A DNA stretch of 64,000 nucleotides. It comes from Anseranas semipalmata. Taxonomy: Eukaryota; Chordata; Aves; Anseriformes; Anseranatidae. The notes below the pieces were generated by a model. The model was given only the letters and a program-made list of their open reading frames with translations, was not told the origin of the DNA and ran no database searches. The DNA lies in the NCBI GenBank assembly GCA_013399115.1, contig VXAA01006085.1, positions 7,408 through 71,407 on the forward strand. The letters run 5' to 3'. Below are positions 25,201 to 40,200 of this stretch, one piece after another. Positions within the stretch are counted from its first letter, which is position 1. Each line of letters begins with the position of its first letter. The translations under genes were made by a program, and so were the position numbers.

Positions 25201-28200
25201 ACTGTGCTAACTGGGAAGAAATCTTCATCCAGAAATAAAAGTTCTGAATCAATCCATTCACTAGTTCATAAAGCTTGACCATCAAGCACGCAGTGAAGAC
25301 AAATGAAATACCTATAGCAAGCCCCAAAAGTTTTTCTTGTTTTGGAAACAACATTAAAATTTATTGAAAGCTCAGTGGTTTTTTTGTTGGTTTTGTTGTT
25401 GTTGCTGTTTGTTTTCTTTTTGTTTTTTAATGAAAGACAATTTAAATGTCCCATATTATTAGCAATTGTATGAATGAACTCAGATATGATTGATGGTTAG
25501 TTGGTTTATATATGTGGATTGTCTACCTCTGAAAGGTACCTGTAACTTTCTGCTTTGTTTTTAGAACATCCCTCACTCAGGTTTCAGTAGAAAGACTCGT
25601 GTGACAGGACTTTTCTTCAAACACCGTTTTACAGATTTTTCATCAGCACTCTTAGACTACTATTTTGATACTATGCTTAAATTGTGCAGAGTTGATTGAG
25701 AATCCTCACTGATTTGAGAATAAGCTGTATAATGACAATTGCCTGGAAGTTCATACAGGACTTGCAAACTATACATACCCACATATATAAAATCTAAACA
25801 GACTGCTGATACAGAACATGATGTTGCACTGACCCCAAAATTCATATTGAAAGAGATTAAGATATTTAGTGGGCCTTGTATTTTTTTCCCCACCCGAGAT
25901 ACTACGAAATTGAACAGAACGTATACTTGGCATACCTGCAGACCTTCTGACAGCTCTGACAAACTTCTTATTTTCTCATTACTATATCTAACAGTGACAC
26001 ACAGCTAAACCCACTCTTTAAAGAATGATGGATGTAACTACTTTGCAAGAAGTTACCTATTAAGGCTTACTCTTGCATGCAATTGCATAGAGGTAGTCTG
26101 CTGCATCCAAGCTACAACTCAGTAAGATGGAAGTAATTCTGCAAGGACACAGCAGTCCAGATTGCCAGTTGTGACATTGAGCCTGATCTCGTGGATATTT
26201 CTCCTACATGACTAAAGTAACATGTTCCAGTTATATTAAATTAAGGTGTGTAACTGAAGATTGTATGTGCCCACAGATTGACTTCAGAGACTTGATATTG
26301 TAATAGTTGTAACTTAGATTAACGGTTTCAGCAAGATTATGGATATTCAACTCTTATGTCACGTTTTGCTTTGAGCAAAACCACTAGCTCAACCTCAGGA
26401 AATTCATTTATTAGATTCAAATGTAAAAACTGCATGTACTGCATGAATCCTGAAATCCCTGTTAACTCATGTTCCTGAAAAACAATGCATTTTGCTAGAT
26501 GATTTCAGAAGAGCCTATTAGAACTTGATCAATGTGTAAAGAGAATCTTAAGTAATCTGGCATGAAGTAAAGCACTGTTGTTGAACTTAAATTACTCCAA
26601 TTACCTCTGGTAGTCCATTTGAAGCAATAATACCAATAGAATTCAAGAAAGGAATAAAGCTCGTGAAATACACATTTTTGACCTAAAAAAAGGAAAAAGC
26701 ATAACATTAGTGATGTATAGAGGTAGCCATGCATATGCTGCTTTCATGTCTTTAAGTCAAGAAACTAAATGAGACACTATTTTATAATGCACTGTTTTGT
26801 TTTCAGTAAATCAAAAATAAAATTGCCTATATATCCAAAACTGAGTTACATGTAAGTATGCAGCATATAATCCACTGCTGGAACATTAAATGACTGAACT
26901 GGGAAGGAATTATACTCTTCCCAGCCCTCTTCTGTTTCTACTTCCATCATCTGCTTGGATATTCAAAAATCAGTCCTTTTTACACAGGAATAGATTTATC
27001 AGCAGAGAAAAACGGGTACGGGGCCTTTACAATCCCACGCACAAGCAGCTGTGTGCATTTTCTCATTGTGGGATGCACTTGTGAAACCCCATCACAGTAT
27101 CCCTGCATCCCCATGCTACATGCTCTGATCACCATGTAACTTCATCCTGTATTCTTCACAGTTAAGTTTTCCTGGTAAAGTTATCACCCATTCCATACCA
27201 AGGGACTATTTTTTTTAAATTACCTTACTAGAGAAATTGTAGAACGGTACAACACTTTCACTACTGAACCTGAGAGAATTAAGTGAGCACAAGTATAGAG
27301 ATTTTAAAAGACTGCTTAAATAAATGCATATTCCAGATGGGGTTTAGCAGCAAGATCTAACATACATTAAAACACGGGCATTACCTCATCTAAATTACAA
27401 TCATGCTCTTTACAAAGGATTTCAATAACTTTTGTATCGGTATCAACTTGCTTTGAAGTGCGTGTACTCCTGTTCTGCCCTCTTCTTGGAGTTCGAGATG
27501 AACCATTCACAGCCACTGCAGTCACAGCAGACCCTGGAAAGACAGGCAGAACCATCACAAGGTTAGAGTCATCTTAAGAAAAAAAACTAAGATAACTTCA
27601 GAGATTTAAATATTTAAATGACTTTTCAAGCACTCTTAAATTTTTCCCTTTTCATCTGTTCAGCTGGGTAAGAAACTTTTATTACAGAAAATCTATACAA
27701 GAAGAAAACCAATTTTTAAATTCATATATCACTATTTGGACATTTTGTTTTTAAAACGCTATTCAACACAGAATTTAATAGCACTTTTTGTAAGCAGCTT
27801 TGAATAAGCAGAAAGGCTAGGAAAGCCTTGTCTTTTCACAGAAAAGTAACTGTTTTTTCTATTTTTACAGAAGTGTGAAATGATGAGCTGAAAGAGTGAC
27901 TTTACATTTCTGAAGGTTAATGAAGTCACACAGGACTGAAGTGCTGGTGGGAACCTGGAGTATGGTTCTACAGGGAATTCCTCCTTTCCCCAAATACCCC
28001 AGTCAAACAAGTATGAAAAACCAAGTTCACCTTGAAGATATCAAAAAACCTTAATTCAAATGAGGTAAAAATGTTTCATTTTGTTAAGCTCAAAGTAGAC
28101 GGCCTCAATACTGTCAACTTGAAATATCTGAATTATACTAATAACATGTTAATACAATTAAATGTTTTAAAACTGATACTCTAATCAGCATGCTGTTCTC

Positions 28201-31200
28201 ATTTGTAACTTCATTTGCATTTGATAACTTGTTCTATGAGAAAATCTGACAATCGACACTGCTCTGGTGGTTGCATCTTAATCGTCTCACTCTTAGTCAT
28301 AAAGCTCAGACATATGGTCTGATTTTTGGGTGGTCCTGTGTGGACCCAGGAATTGGACTTGATGATCCTTGTGGGTCCCTTCCAACTCACTATATTCTAT
28401 GATTCTACGAGGACATCGTTTAAACACAATGTGAAGCCTCTTGGTCGTAAGGACTTGAATAATAATACATTGTGTTACTTGCTAAAAGAATGAAGCACTG
28501 AGTGACAGCTTGAACAGTACTTGTATCTATCACACAGCCCAAGTCAGAAATATAATGCTTTATGCTTATGACAGTGACACCCATATTTGCATTTCAGACA
28601 GAAGTGGCAAAGTTTCTGTTCGAGATACAACACACACAGCCTAACTGTTTTTTAATAAGGAATTGCTATCATATCATAGTTTCACTATGGATATTTGGTT
28701 GTAAAACAACAGAAGCACAAGTAGCTTCAGCTTATGAATTCCACTATCTCATCCAAATCCAACACAGGATAAACCTGTGTAGTATCGAGAATTACTTTAG
28801 TTTATCAATTCCATAGCTTGTGGAAGAAAAATATTCAACAAAAACAAAAATAGATTTCTGTCTTTCAAAGTTACAAGTAAATGCTTCCTTCTTCTGATTT
28901 TCAAGTGAGGTTTCCCAGGCTTTACATATAAAAATTGAATGTACAAAAAGGTTTTGCTGAAGAGGAGTTTCTATTGGTAAGATCTATTATATTTTTAAAA
29001 TAAAAATAAAATAAGGAAGAACCACTTGCTAATACAAAGTGAATGTAGTAAAAAAAAAAAAAAAACTATCTACATTTTTCCTCTACCATTTTATTTTGAG
29101 CTACCACCGCAATCAATTTATCCACCAAATATTTCTTTTTAATGTCTGTGTAGTCCTGTATCTTGCACATTTCTGTTGCCATCATACTGCTATAAATCAA
29201 TGAAATAAGAGTCATAGCACCATCTTCTCCTTTTGTAATTCAAAGCAAACCTAAATAATGGTATGCAATCATCATCTACCCAGAACTCAAATTATTTTTA
29301 CCAAACTGCAAGTACTCTTCTCACAAGCTTCTAAACAACTGGAATGGGCAGAGGGCATAGCAAAGGGATGGCAGGTATAGAAAAAACTGAAATACTAAAT
29401 TCATTGCTACATTCAAATAATTTAAGTTCATTAGCATCTAAATTGAACTAAAATATTAAAAAATCCATTTTAATATGCTTAAGAAGTTTTATTATATTAA
29501 TTGTGAATGTTAGCAAGACAAATGGAAATTTAACTAATTTACTTTCTACTTAGTGAACAAAAAACTGAAATCCTTACTGTATGGTTCCTTGAGCATAGCA
29601 GGAGGTGACAGTTTGATAAAATAATCTAAGACACACAGCAACAACTGGAAAGAAATCACCAGGTCATCTTCCATTTGCAACACTTTACCTGCAAACATTT
29701 TAAAAAGGTAAAGATGTGAGATGTTTGACTTAATTTTAAAAGCCATTTTTGGAAAAATAAAGATTTGGAACTTTATTTAATAAAACACACTACAATTAGT
29801 AGTGAAAGCATCATGAAGGATGCCAGTGTTCTTTAAAACTTACGGTCCTTAAGAGGTTTGTTGCACTGGAGAAAGCATACATATAAACATGTATAATTCA
29901 TGTATAAATTTATTTTACTACGGTGGAGTAATTGTGTGGACTATTTTACCTACATGTACCTCTTATTTCTGTGCAATTCTTCCTCACTTTCTTTTTGTGG
30001 TCTTAATAAAACTTTGTGAAAGCTGCTAAGTATTGAAAAAGCATAAATGAGTTCCTAATACATAGTGAAGAGAAATTCAAAACATGCTGACTGTACGCTC
30101 AGCCTGTCCATTGCCTATGGAGTGACTTGTAAGTTATTAAAATATTAGCATGAAGAGCACTTTAAAAAACTACATTTCCAGATGTTCCCAGCTTATGATT
30201 CATATGCCAGAAAAGATCTACAGAGCCTTTCCAAGACTTTGAGCATCTCCACAAAATGTTTGGAGATCCAATAGCAATTCAGAACAGCTGCAGACCACTA
30301 CTTGTGCGCTATTTACATGTACAGTCTTTATATTTATTTTCTATCAGAATTAGCAAGCATCACCCAGGCTCTCCTGTGACTTCAATTGTATTTGTTGGCA
30401 AATTTTAGTTTGCCTTATCACTCTCAATGAAAAGACAGGCTAGAAAAACTTCCTGCTTTTTGGTTTATGCTAATGCTTGGAGAATTCCAGTTAAAAAGCT
30501 CCACTGATTTCAGCTGATCCAAAACCAATTTCAATAGCAGAGATGTGTACACTTTGCTGAAGAAAACAGATCCAGGGCAGGCAGCAGTTAAGACACTTGA
30601 TGCACTCCTTTTTGTAGGAGCAGTACAATGAGACAGGACTTCGTGTACTACTATAATTGTTTTGTCACTCAGCTTTCACTGGGACTTCAGCCTTTTCAAG
30701 GAAGAACTGTAGCATTCAAAGGACATAATTTCAGGGACTTAGTTTAGTTAAAAAAGATCTGCCAGTCTTTTCAGGTAGTCAGCCATTACTAAGACACTGG
30801 CAGACTGTAATAAAGCATCTCAGAATGGACTCAAATACAGAATAACAACCTTCAAAGTACAAAACTCTGTAAAAGCTTTATAAAATATTATTTATACACT
30901 GGAAGCAATTCCAGCTAAAAGAATAGCCAAACTGCATAGGAAGAAATATTACTGAGTAGTTACGAAAGCCATGCAGTCAGAACACTGGAGCTGTGCTACA
31001 GCTATTTGTAAAAACGATGCCATTCTTATTTCGGACATGTAAAACAAACCCATAAACTCACTTCAACAACATTCATCAAAACAACTGTGTTTTAATCAAA
31101 ACTCACCTTTTGCCAGCAAAAAAGTAATCCAGTAATTTTTTAGGACTAATACAGAACTGAGTTCAGCAGAAATCCTGTAAATTGACAAAAATAAAGACTC

Positions 31201-34200
31201 CACATTAACAGTTCTGTAAAACTAATTTCTGAAAGCATGGTTCAGTCTATGGAACAATTTAAACATCATGCAACATTTCCCACATAGTTAAGTTTATTAA
31301 TTATTTCATTCCACTCCCTATGTAATTAAGACTACACGTGAAAAAATTAAGTCTTCTGTAAAATCATTCAAGAATCAGGAAACATCTATACCATCCTTGG
31401 AAAAGAAAGTGAATGTGGATAATTCACTTAACTGTTATGAGCTGCCTTCTCTCGTGCCTTTGACTAATGCCCTATTCTCCAGTCACAGCATGAATTCAAT
31501 CTCATTTGGGAGTTGCTAAGGCATCTTTTCATCCATTCATTTGCTGCTATGATTAGGAAGCTCACTCTCCAAATGTTCGTTTCCACCATGCCGAGACACC
31601 CGCCATTGGGTGGCGATCCTTCATGGAGGAAGTGATCAAATATATATCACTTCTGCAGCTTTCATCATCTCTCACTGAAATTCAAAGTCCCCACTAAATC
31701 TAAATTAAACACATGACATACTATGACTTAGGTCAATCTTAATGGGTTAAAAGACAAAATGCTAACATCTTATCTTGACAAATACAATTTGGAAAGCCAA
31801 ACTTACTCACTACTGGGTTGTTCCAGATAAATAAGGCCACAAGTCCTAGGAAATAAAAATATTTTTTTATTTTTAAACACTTCCCTGAAATGAAACTGTG
31901 TAATGTCTTTGACTTCAATGTAGTAAAAAAAAATGCCAGTTCTCAAAACTTTATTGTAAATTTAAAAAATTCTGACTCTTGGAGAGAACATTAACAGACC
32001 AACTCAAGCCCTGCCAGAGCTGAAATAATGCTATTGCTAAAGTGCTTATGTCAAAGTTTAAATAGCTAAACGATTTTAATTTAATAAAATTTGTTACTAT
32101 TTTCTTCCAGAAAGACAGTATTTGTATGTACATTGTTACTCAGTAACTTGTAAAACACAACAAAGCAGGTGCCACAGCTGTGCAGACCACTCCATATAAA
32201 GGCATTTTAAAACCTTTACTCTTTCTACAGTGCCATTGCAAGCCTCATGATACCTGATGTTTCTCCCCAATTATTCTAGATACATGTCATCAAGAAAAAA
32301 AATCAGTTTATTCAAAAACAAGACAGGAACAAAACACAAATTGCAAATCCTTCTGGTTGAAAAAAAATGTTACTGCAATTCAACTGTAGCAGTGTAAAAA
32401 ACGGGAAAAAAAGGCATTTTTAAAAACAAAGCTTTTTAAAGCTAAGTTCAAATTCTGTTTATATATATGTTTGGCTATATTTTAATATGCCTGCACGATT
32501 TGCCTCTCAATTCCTTCCCTTGGTGACACGCTGGACAAAATGAAGTTTTGAAAGAATAAGCAGGTGAACAAAGAGCTAGAGGAGGGATGCTGCCATAACC
32601 GAATTCAATTTATCCCCTACAAAGATGAGAACGTCCCTCGATTTCCATTGTATGGTCAGCTAGACTGCTTGGGAAGGTTTATCTTGATTACAGTTGAGAA
32701 CTGGTATTAAACAGTGCCTGCAATGCCCCTAGACTCTGGAACAAACAGCCTTCAGTTCCAGATCTGGGACAAAGAAACAATCTTTTGGGGTTTTTTACTT
32801 TCCAGAGCTCTTTAGAAAGAAACTCTAGGATCAGGAACTGGGGGGCAGGGTGATGTAAAAATTGAAAGTCCGTTAAATAAAAAGCATTAGATTGTAAAAC
32901 AATCCTTCTTATATTTGTAAAAAGCTTGACAAAGGGACAAGCATTCATTTGTCATGCTATTCTTACTGTTGTTTATACTGCAACAATGGGAATGTTCAAC
33001 AGAGCATTGGAATAGTTATGGAGTAGAATACAAGATGTGTTTATTCAATGCATGTAAACAGCACCATTTAACTGATCTGTAAATATTAGTGCTCAGAGTT
33101 TAAAAGGGCACTGCTAATACACAATTTGAAAAATACAAATACCTAAATGTTCACAGCCATAAAGAATTCATCATTTCAAAGCAAAAAATGTACACTACCT
33201 TTCAAACTTGTGATATAGTGCAAGTAAGACATCATATTTCTTTTTCAGCCTTGATACAGTGCTATCAACTTTAGTGCTTACAGTATCCATGTTAACATCC
33301 ACTTCTTTGAGAAACTGAAAAAACGTGCACACACTGAAAAAAAGGATGACAGATTATCATAACTCTGAGAATGACTATTCTGAAATAGCTCTTCAAAAAA
33401 AAAAAAAAACACAAAAAACCACCGCCTTCACTACATTTCAACATATTCTTACTAAAACTACAGTGACTGAAAACCTTGCTTTGGGAAACACTGTTTGTTT
33501 ACCTGGAGCTCCATATACCACCTTGACATTTTCCAGATTTAGGAATACTGTTCCTCTAGACACTGCAGGTCCCTAATGATATGGGCTCTACTACAGAAAG
33601 AGAATTTTCTTGGCTAGTACAGATATATTATCTTTGGAAGTCCAAATTTGCTAAGCAGACACATCTTTCTTCCTTACTCTGCCAGTAAAACCACAAATAT
33701 GCAACACTGACATCTTGACTTTTCTGTTCTACCTAAATGTTCTACTTTTAAAATGCTCTTAGTACTCTAAGAACATAAACCATGGTTCTATACTTGCTAA
33801 AGAAAGACCTAGGAATTAAAACAGAGATAAATGCATTAAATTATATGGAATTTCAAGTCTTCCAGCAAATATCTGGGGCAAGGACAGCCCTGCCTTTTGG
33901 AAATAATATTGCACAGGGGACCAAAGTCATCCATGTAATATTATGGCCATCAATAAAGTGTTTTATTGTTTTAGTTCATAACCAAAACAAGCAGATTGCT
34001 AAAAATTCAAGTGGAGGAAGCTATCAAATATGTTTTGATCCTTTATCAAAGCACAGTATTTTGAGTTGTTTTTTTTTTTTCTTTTAATAAAAAAAAAGTC
34101 AGAAGTTCATTTAGGAATTCTTTTACCATGGAATAAAGAAAAGCTTTCAAATATATTTGTGTGGCTCCAGAGGGCAAGACGACTGGTAGAAATCTCTGCC

Positions 34201-37200
34201 AGATTGACCTTATAGCTGCTGAAAAGCCCAGGGCTAGCAAGCAATTGAGTACTGCTAAAAGCAAAATTGTCAGAATAATAGCTTATTCTGAAGCCCCAAG
34301 AGAAAAAGTCTTTCAGTTTGCAGTGTAAGTTGGTTGGGTGAATGCGTTCTGTACTCGGGTGGAACATACTGAACATCACTGCACAAATTCAATTAGATTT
34401 CATCCAAGCAATTTCAAGTCAGTCAAAGCTGAAGAGATTAAGTCAAAACATGGGACCTGATCACTGTTCTCTGAGACCATATGAGGCAGAAGAGGCATAG
34501 AGAAGTCTAACCGTAACTGATGACTTCCAGGAAAAGAATATTCTGGCCTAAATCTGGAATTACCAACCTGATGTGCTCCGCATCCTGCCTTAGCCTCTTT
34601 AGCATCCTCAGTGCTGTGTGTGAAGGGAATGGGAATTTTGACCCCCTGCAGCAGGATGCCTAACCCCTGCTGTAGTTTTCCCATTTATGCAACATGGTCT
34701 ACAGATGTGAAGGCTTTTCTCCCCCAAAATGCCTTGTAAATTGACTCCCTTGACTATCACAAAGACAAGGATGGAACACAATTATAACTCCTATGATCTC
34801 CTACCAAATGCTTATCTCCCACACATTTATGGCGTGGCTTCAGCCATGACCCAACCACAGCAATGCACTAAGCTGCTGACAAATGCCAGGGGATGACACA
34901 GTGCCTGAGAACACCAGAATGTTCTGCTCATGGACGTGCTGTCCATGCATGGCACTGTTATTAGGCAGACAGCACTGGAATCCTGTTCCTTTGATGGACC
35001 TAACACAAGGGTAGGCCTATTGCTGTTATCACCTAAATTTACATTAAAAATAGATATTGCACTGTAACCCTCATTTCTCTAATATGAGCTCGGTGAATGT
35101 AAAAAGATAATATTTGAAAACGAGCAGCATACTGGCAAACGATTTGAACATTAACTTTGTTTTTTCACTTCTTGATTTAGCATGAGCCTAATGTTTGTTA
35201 ATGAAAAGGTTTTATAGAAAATCTTGATAAAGGGAAAGAAAGGAAAATATTTTAAGTGTGATTTATTCCATGCTAAACTGATGGAAACTTTAGATTTAAC
35301 AAGAACAAGAGTCACAATTGTGATATAATAAGCCAATCTCAGTTGAAGCAAACAAATGTCACTGTTCCCTCAACTAAAATAAGATAGCGAGACTCCTGGT
35401 TTACTGAAATACAGAATAATCACCGTAAGTAACCTTCACTTCAAAGTCAACTTGCCTGATACAAAGATTCACACTGACTGAAATCTAAATTCACACAGAA
35501 AAACTTACCTTATGCTTATACTTTTCAGAAGCTCTGTGAAAGTGAATGTCATTTCATCCAGATCAATTGCTACAATAAAGATACAGACTCCCCATGTTTC
35601 CTTTTTCTTTTTGTTATAAGCCTTTCAGAAAAAGAAAAAACAAGTTTTATGTGTATTATGTAATACGAGTGGGTGCTATACAGAGAATATTAATTTGTTC
35701 ACAGTAGATTAGAAAAGGTAAAACAAGAGACCTTAAGCAGACATTCATCTATGACAGCCAATTATTTGATAACTGAAAACTGGTACAAGTTTTACATTGC
35801 AGATGACAGACCAAGTAGTCCAATTCTTACTGTACAGTACAAAATGAATTTTACTTGTACAATTCAGTAAAGCTTTAAAATAGAAGCTCTGGTTCTACTG
35901 AAAGTTTATATAAAACAGAGACCTCTTTTTTTTTTTTTTCTCAATGTAAATTAAAACTACAAAAAAAATCAAACTTTCAAAATAGGGACTGTTTCCTATT
36001 CAGGATTACCTGAGGGGAGCCAACATCCCTCCCCCTGCCCATACCTCATCATTCAGTTGCACTTGCATTGTTATGGACACAAACTAAATTTGACCATGAC
36101 AAGACACAGGAGGTTAAGGAACGAGGAAAAGGACTTGTTCCTTCCTAGAAAGAAGGTAGCCATGAGAAACAAAATCATCACAGGGACAGGGAAATAAATA
36201 CTTGTGAGCTTTATCCTGCAGCTAGGTCTCAATAGCACAACTGAACCACAAAAACATCTCGAGTAAATCATGGTAGCAACAAACACCTTCAAGGTTAAAG
36301 CAGAGCCAGGAGGGAGCTGAAATACCAAACTCATGCTCTTCCACACTGCTCAGTTTTAGCCCACTCCCTACCCTATTTTTCTTTTTCCTTCCCCGATTCC
36401 CCCAGCTAGCTGTCTCACAGACAATACCTCTCCCTTCATACCACAGGGACCAGTTCATTCCAGAAAATGCTTTCAAAATGCAGCAAGGATAGGATCACAC
36501 CAGATCTGACTCCCTCCATCCTACATGGTCTTCCAGAACTACCCCAAAAGGCTCTGCACCCTTGGTGCCCCTCCACATCCTCACTGGAGGTAGCACCTAC
36601 CCCCAGCTTCCTCTGGCAGACTGCAACACGGCTCCCGTGTCCTCTCAGCCACTTTTAACAGACCTCTCCCTCATTCAGCAGTCACACATTGAGGTGACAA
36701 TAGCACCATATGGCATCCAGAGGAACACCCAGGCAAAGCACTAACATGGCTGTCCAGCCAGCTTCTTCTAAAGGGTGCCAAACCCTAAACAGTCCCAAAA
36801 CAAGTCAGTACACAAAACTCAGTCTGGAAGTGAGGAATCCACCCCTGGCCCTCTTCTTCATCAGTGTAAGCATCATTAATACCTTGCCGTGTCCATAAAC
36901 AATACAAGAACAATTTCACTAATGCTGCTAACAAGTCTTCTACAACTGCTCTGCTACTTTCTTGGGACCAGTGTTTACACATCAGTGAAAACTGACTGGG
37001 GCCTCCTCCTCCAAAGAATGAAAAGTTTAATTTGTTCATACAAAAGATTAGGTAAGAGTCATAGTCTTAAAATCACAGAATATCCCAAGGTGGAAGGGAC
37101 CCACAAGGATCATCAAGTCCAACTCCTGGCTCCACACAGGACCACCCAAAAATCAGACCATGTGTCTGAGAGCTTCTTCAACTCCGGCAGGCTTGGTGCT

Positions 37201-40200
37201 GTGATCACTGCCCTGTGCCAGTGCCCAACCACCCTCTCAGTGAAGAACCTTTTCCTAACACCCAGCCTGACCCTCCCCTGTCACAGCTCCATGCTGTTCC
37301 CTCAGGTCCTGTCGCTGCCACCAGAGAGCAGAGATCGGCGCCTGCCCCTCCGCTCCCCTCGTGAGGAAGCTGCAGGCCGCCATGAGGCCTCCCCTCAGCC
37401 TCCTCTTCTCTGGGCTGAACAAACCAAGTGGCCTCAGCCGCTCCTCGTACATCTTGCCCTCTAGACCCTTCACCATCTTCATAGCTCTCCTTTGGACACT
37501 CTCTGATAGTTTTACATCTTTCTTATGCTGTGGCGCCCAAAACTGCATACAGTACTCGAGGTAGTCTAGACCTGAACGTTAATTAACCAGCCACCTTCAG
37601 CAATATGGTAACTGTCAGTTATTTAAGTTACTTTCTTCCTACATTCCTATTTGAGTTTTTCTATGAATCGTGACACCCTGTACAGCAGATAATTAGTTTG
37701 AAAGAAGCTCCTAACAGATTGAGATGCATTTGATGATCCTTAAAGGAATGCATATTAATATCAAACAGTCATTGTCTTTTTGTTTATTGGAAGCCTTCAC
37801 CTTTTAGACATTTCATGTACCGTTGTGTACCACCAGCAACCTACAGATGAAGCAAAAAAATTGCTCAAGGGGATTTTGCACAGGACAAAGGCTTTGTTAA
37901 GAATTGCATTCCCACAGTCTCAGACAGCTTCAACACTCCTTTGCTGACAGGTAACAAGCTGCAGAACATAAAAACAAAAAATGTCCTGTAGGATGGGGAT
38001 GGTTTCTCCTACACTAATGTCTGCGACCCATTGAAAAAATCTTGAACATTAAGGTTACCTAGTCAGCTACTAAGAAGGATGACTATTCACTTCCTGAGGA
38101 GAACACGGCCACTGGAGTCAGCTGAACGAACAAGGCTTCGTCGCTTCATGCTCCCGCAAACTCAGATCATGACATTGTTCTGTAAATATGTCTTCTAGGT
38201 CAGGAGGACCGAATGCTAGGAAACAGTGCCATTTTTCCTAGTTTGTTGCCTATACAACTCTTTTAGAAGGCTTAGCTCTACACAGGGAGGATGAATGCTT
38301 GAAGGTTATAGCAATGGTTTAGTTGGTAACAGTGAGGTCTGGTTTTGCAAGAACAGTCTTTGAACTCACCCCAAACCGTACTGATTGGATGAGAACAACT
38401 CATTTATTTTTACCATTAACCAAGATGGCAGCCTTTCAATCCACTAGATTCAAACAATTACAGTGAGTCAAATTCTAGTTATCTGGACTATCCCCATACC
38501 CACTGCTGATGTTACAGATTGTTTTGGGCATCATCTCCTCAACCAAACAGAAGATTCTGAATGGTTTTTGGCCTAACACAAAAATTACACAGAACCAAGG
38601 ATAAACAAATAGATGATGCATTTTTTTCTGCTAGCAAAGAAAGGCAAACAGTACCCGAGTGTGTCAGCCTCTTAACTTCAGCTGAGTGAGAGAGAACAGG
38701 AAAACAAGCAAGTGCACTGGGCTACATATAAACATCATGGGGGTACAAGAGGGGGAGAAGAAATAAGAGGTCTCCCAATTACGTCCAACTGCTCAGTGTT
38801 CTCCTTTTCATATTCCTTCCCTCCCAAAGTTTACAGATATTTTTCAAGTCATTTCCTATACAAACGAAATAAAACAGTGGAACAAAAATGCAGCAGCATC
38901 ACTCAGTTCAAATACTTTGCCAATGCTATCCCTTCAGAGTAGCTAACCCTATGACACAAATAAATGGTTTGTTTACAGTTAAAGCCAGACAATTCATCCC
39001 AGATAGACTAGAAGGCATGGGAATGTATGTAAGACAAATTCACAGCCAGAAATGCATTTCTGAGGGCTTTCTTACTGACCACAATCTGACTTAAGCACTT
39101 TGTTGATACAGCACCACTACAGAAAATGGGCAGGACAAAGACTCAATGTTTGCTCTTGGCTGCCAGTCAGTTCAAATAAGGTGACTTCCGGTAACCTGAT
39201 TTCAACTCATCATAAATCAAAACCTATTAATCACTAACTCAAAGATTATTTAGCACCCAACAGTTCTTATAGGGATTTTGTTTGTTTATTTTTAAGGATT
39301 CTGGGGAAATCAATGCTGTAATGTTTGGGCAATATAGGTCAGTTGCGTTGAATCAATTTAGTTTTCTGTAGAAAAAAATCTAGAGCTTTACAAAAGCCTT
39401 TCAAAATACTTCTCATTCTGCAGTTACTATTACTAATATTTAATCTATTTTTAGCAGATCATCAGTTTGCCTAAATCTAGTGAAAAGAACCCGGAAGAGT
39501 CATTGGCTTAAAATGCTCAATTTACATTATTGTGCAATGGGATCATTGCCTCTTTGCTTTCCACATGTTGCTGGAAGGTAAAGGCGCTAACAGAAATAAC
39601 TTCAGTTCTCTACCTCAAGATGGTCTCCAGTGTTAAACCAGATACAAGGAGGAGATTGTAACAGGAAGTCTCAATTCTAGTTTGTACAATTAGAGATGTT
39701 TATTATTCTGCCAACACTGAGAACAGTTTTCATGACAGCCTACAAGAGTGACCCAGGAATAGAGACTTTTAATGATGTTGCATAAAAGAAGGTCAAGAGA
39801 AACCTCGTTTCACCATGCCAAAGCCTCGTTTTTTAACAGGAAGATGTAGAACTAAAATCTCAGCCACCACATTTTAATATAGACAACTACCTGAGACTCA
39901 CAGGTATGCTTATGATTACAGGTAGCAGATGGCAGGCAAAAAGATTAAGAAGCACTCACAATAGGAAACTTACCAGATTTAAGACCTGTAGGAACAAATT
40001 TGTAGGAAAAAAAATCTGAAAATGAGTAAAGTACCCACTGTCTACATATAAGAAGTTCTGTGTAAAGACAGATCCCTTATTTTTCAGCAGTAATTGGTTT
40101 TATTTTTCTATTGAATATTGTCTAGAATGGAAGATTACTATTAGTTCTTAACAGATTAAACTAAATACGCTAGCTAAAGTAATGGAAGCCCGTGGAAATT

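Noticed and set aside
36889..37464. 191-codon open frame, the longest uninterrupted one outside the gap
   Set aside because: From 37068 on it is the reverse reading of a CR1 3' end; the rest is intron.
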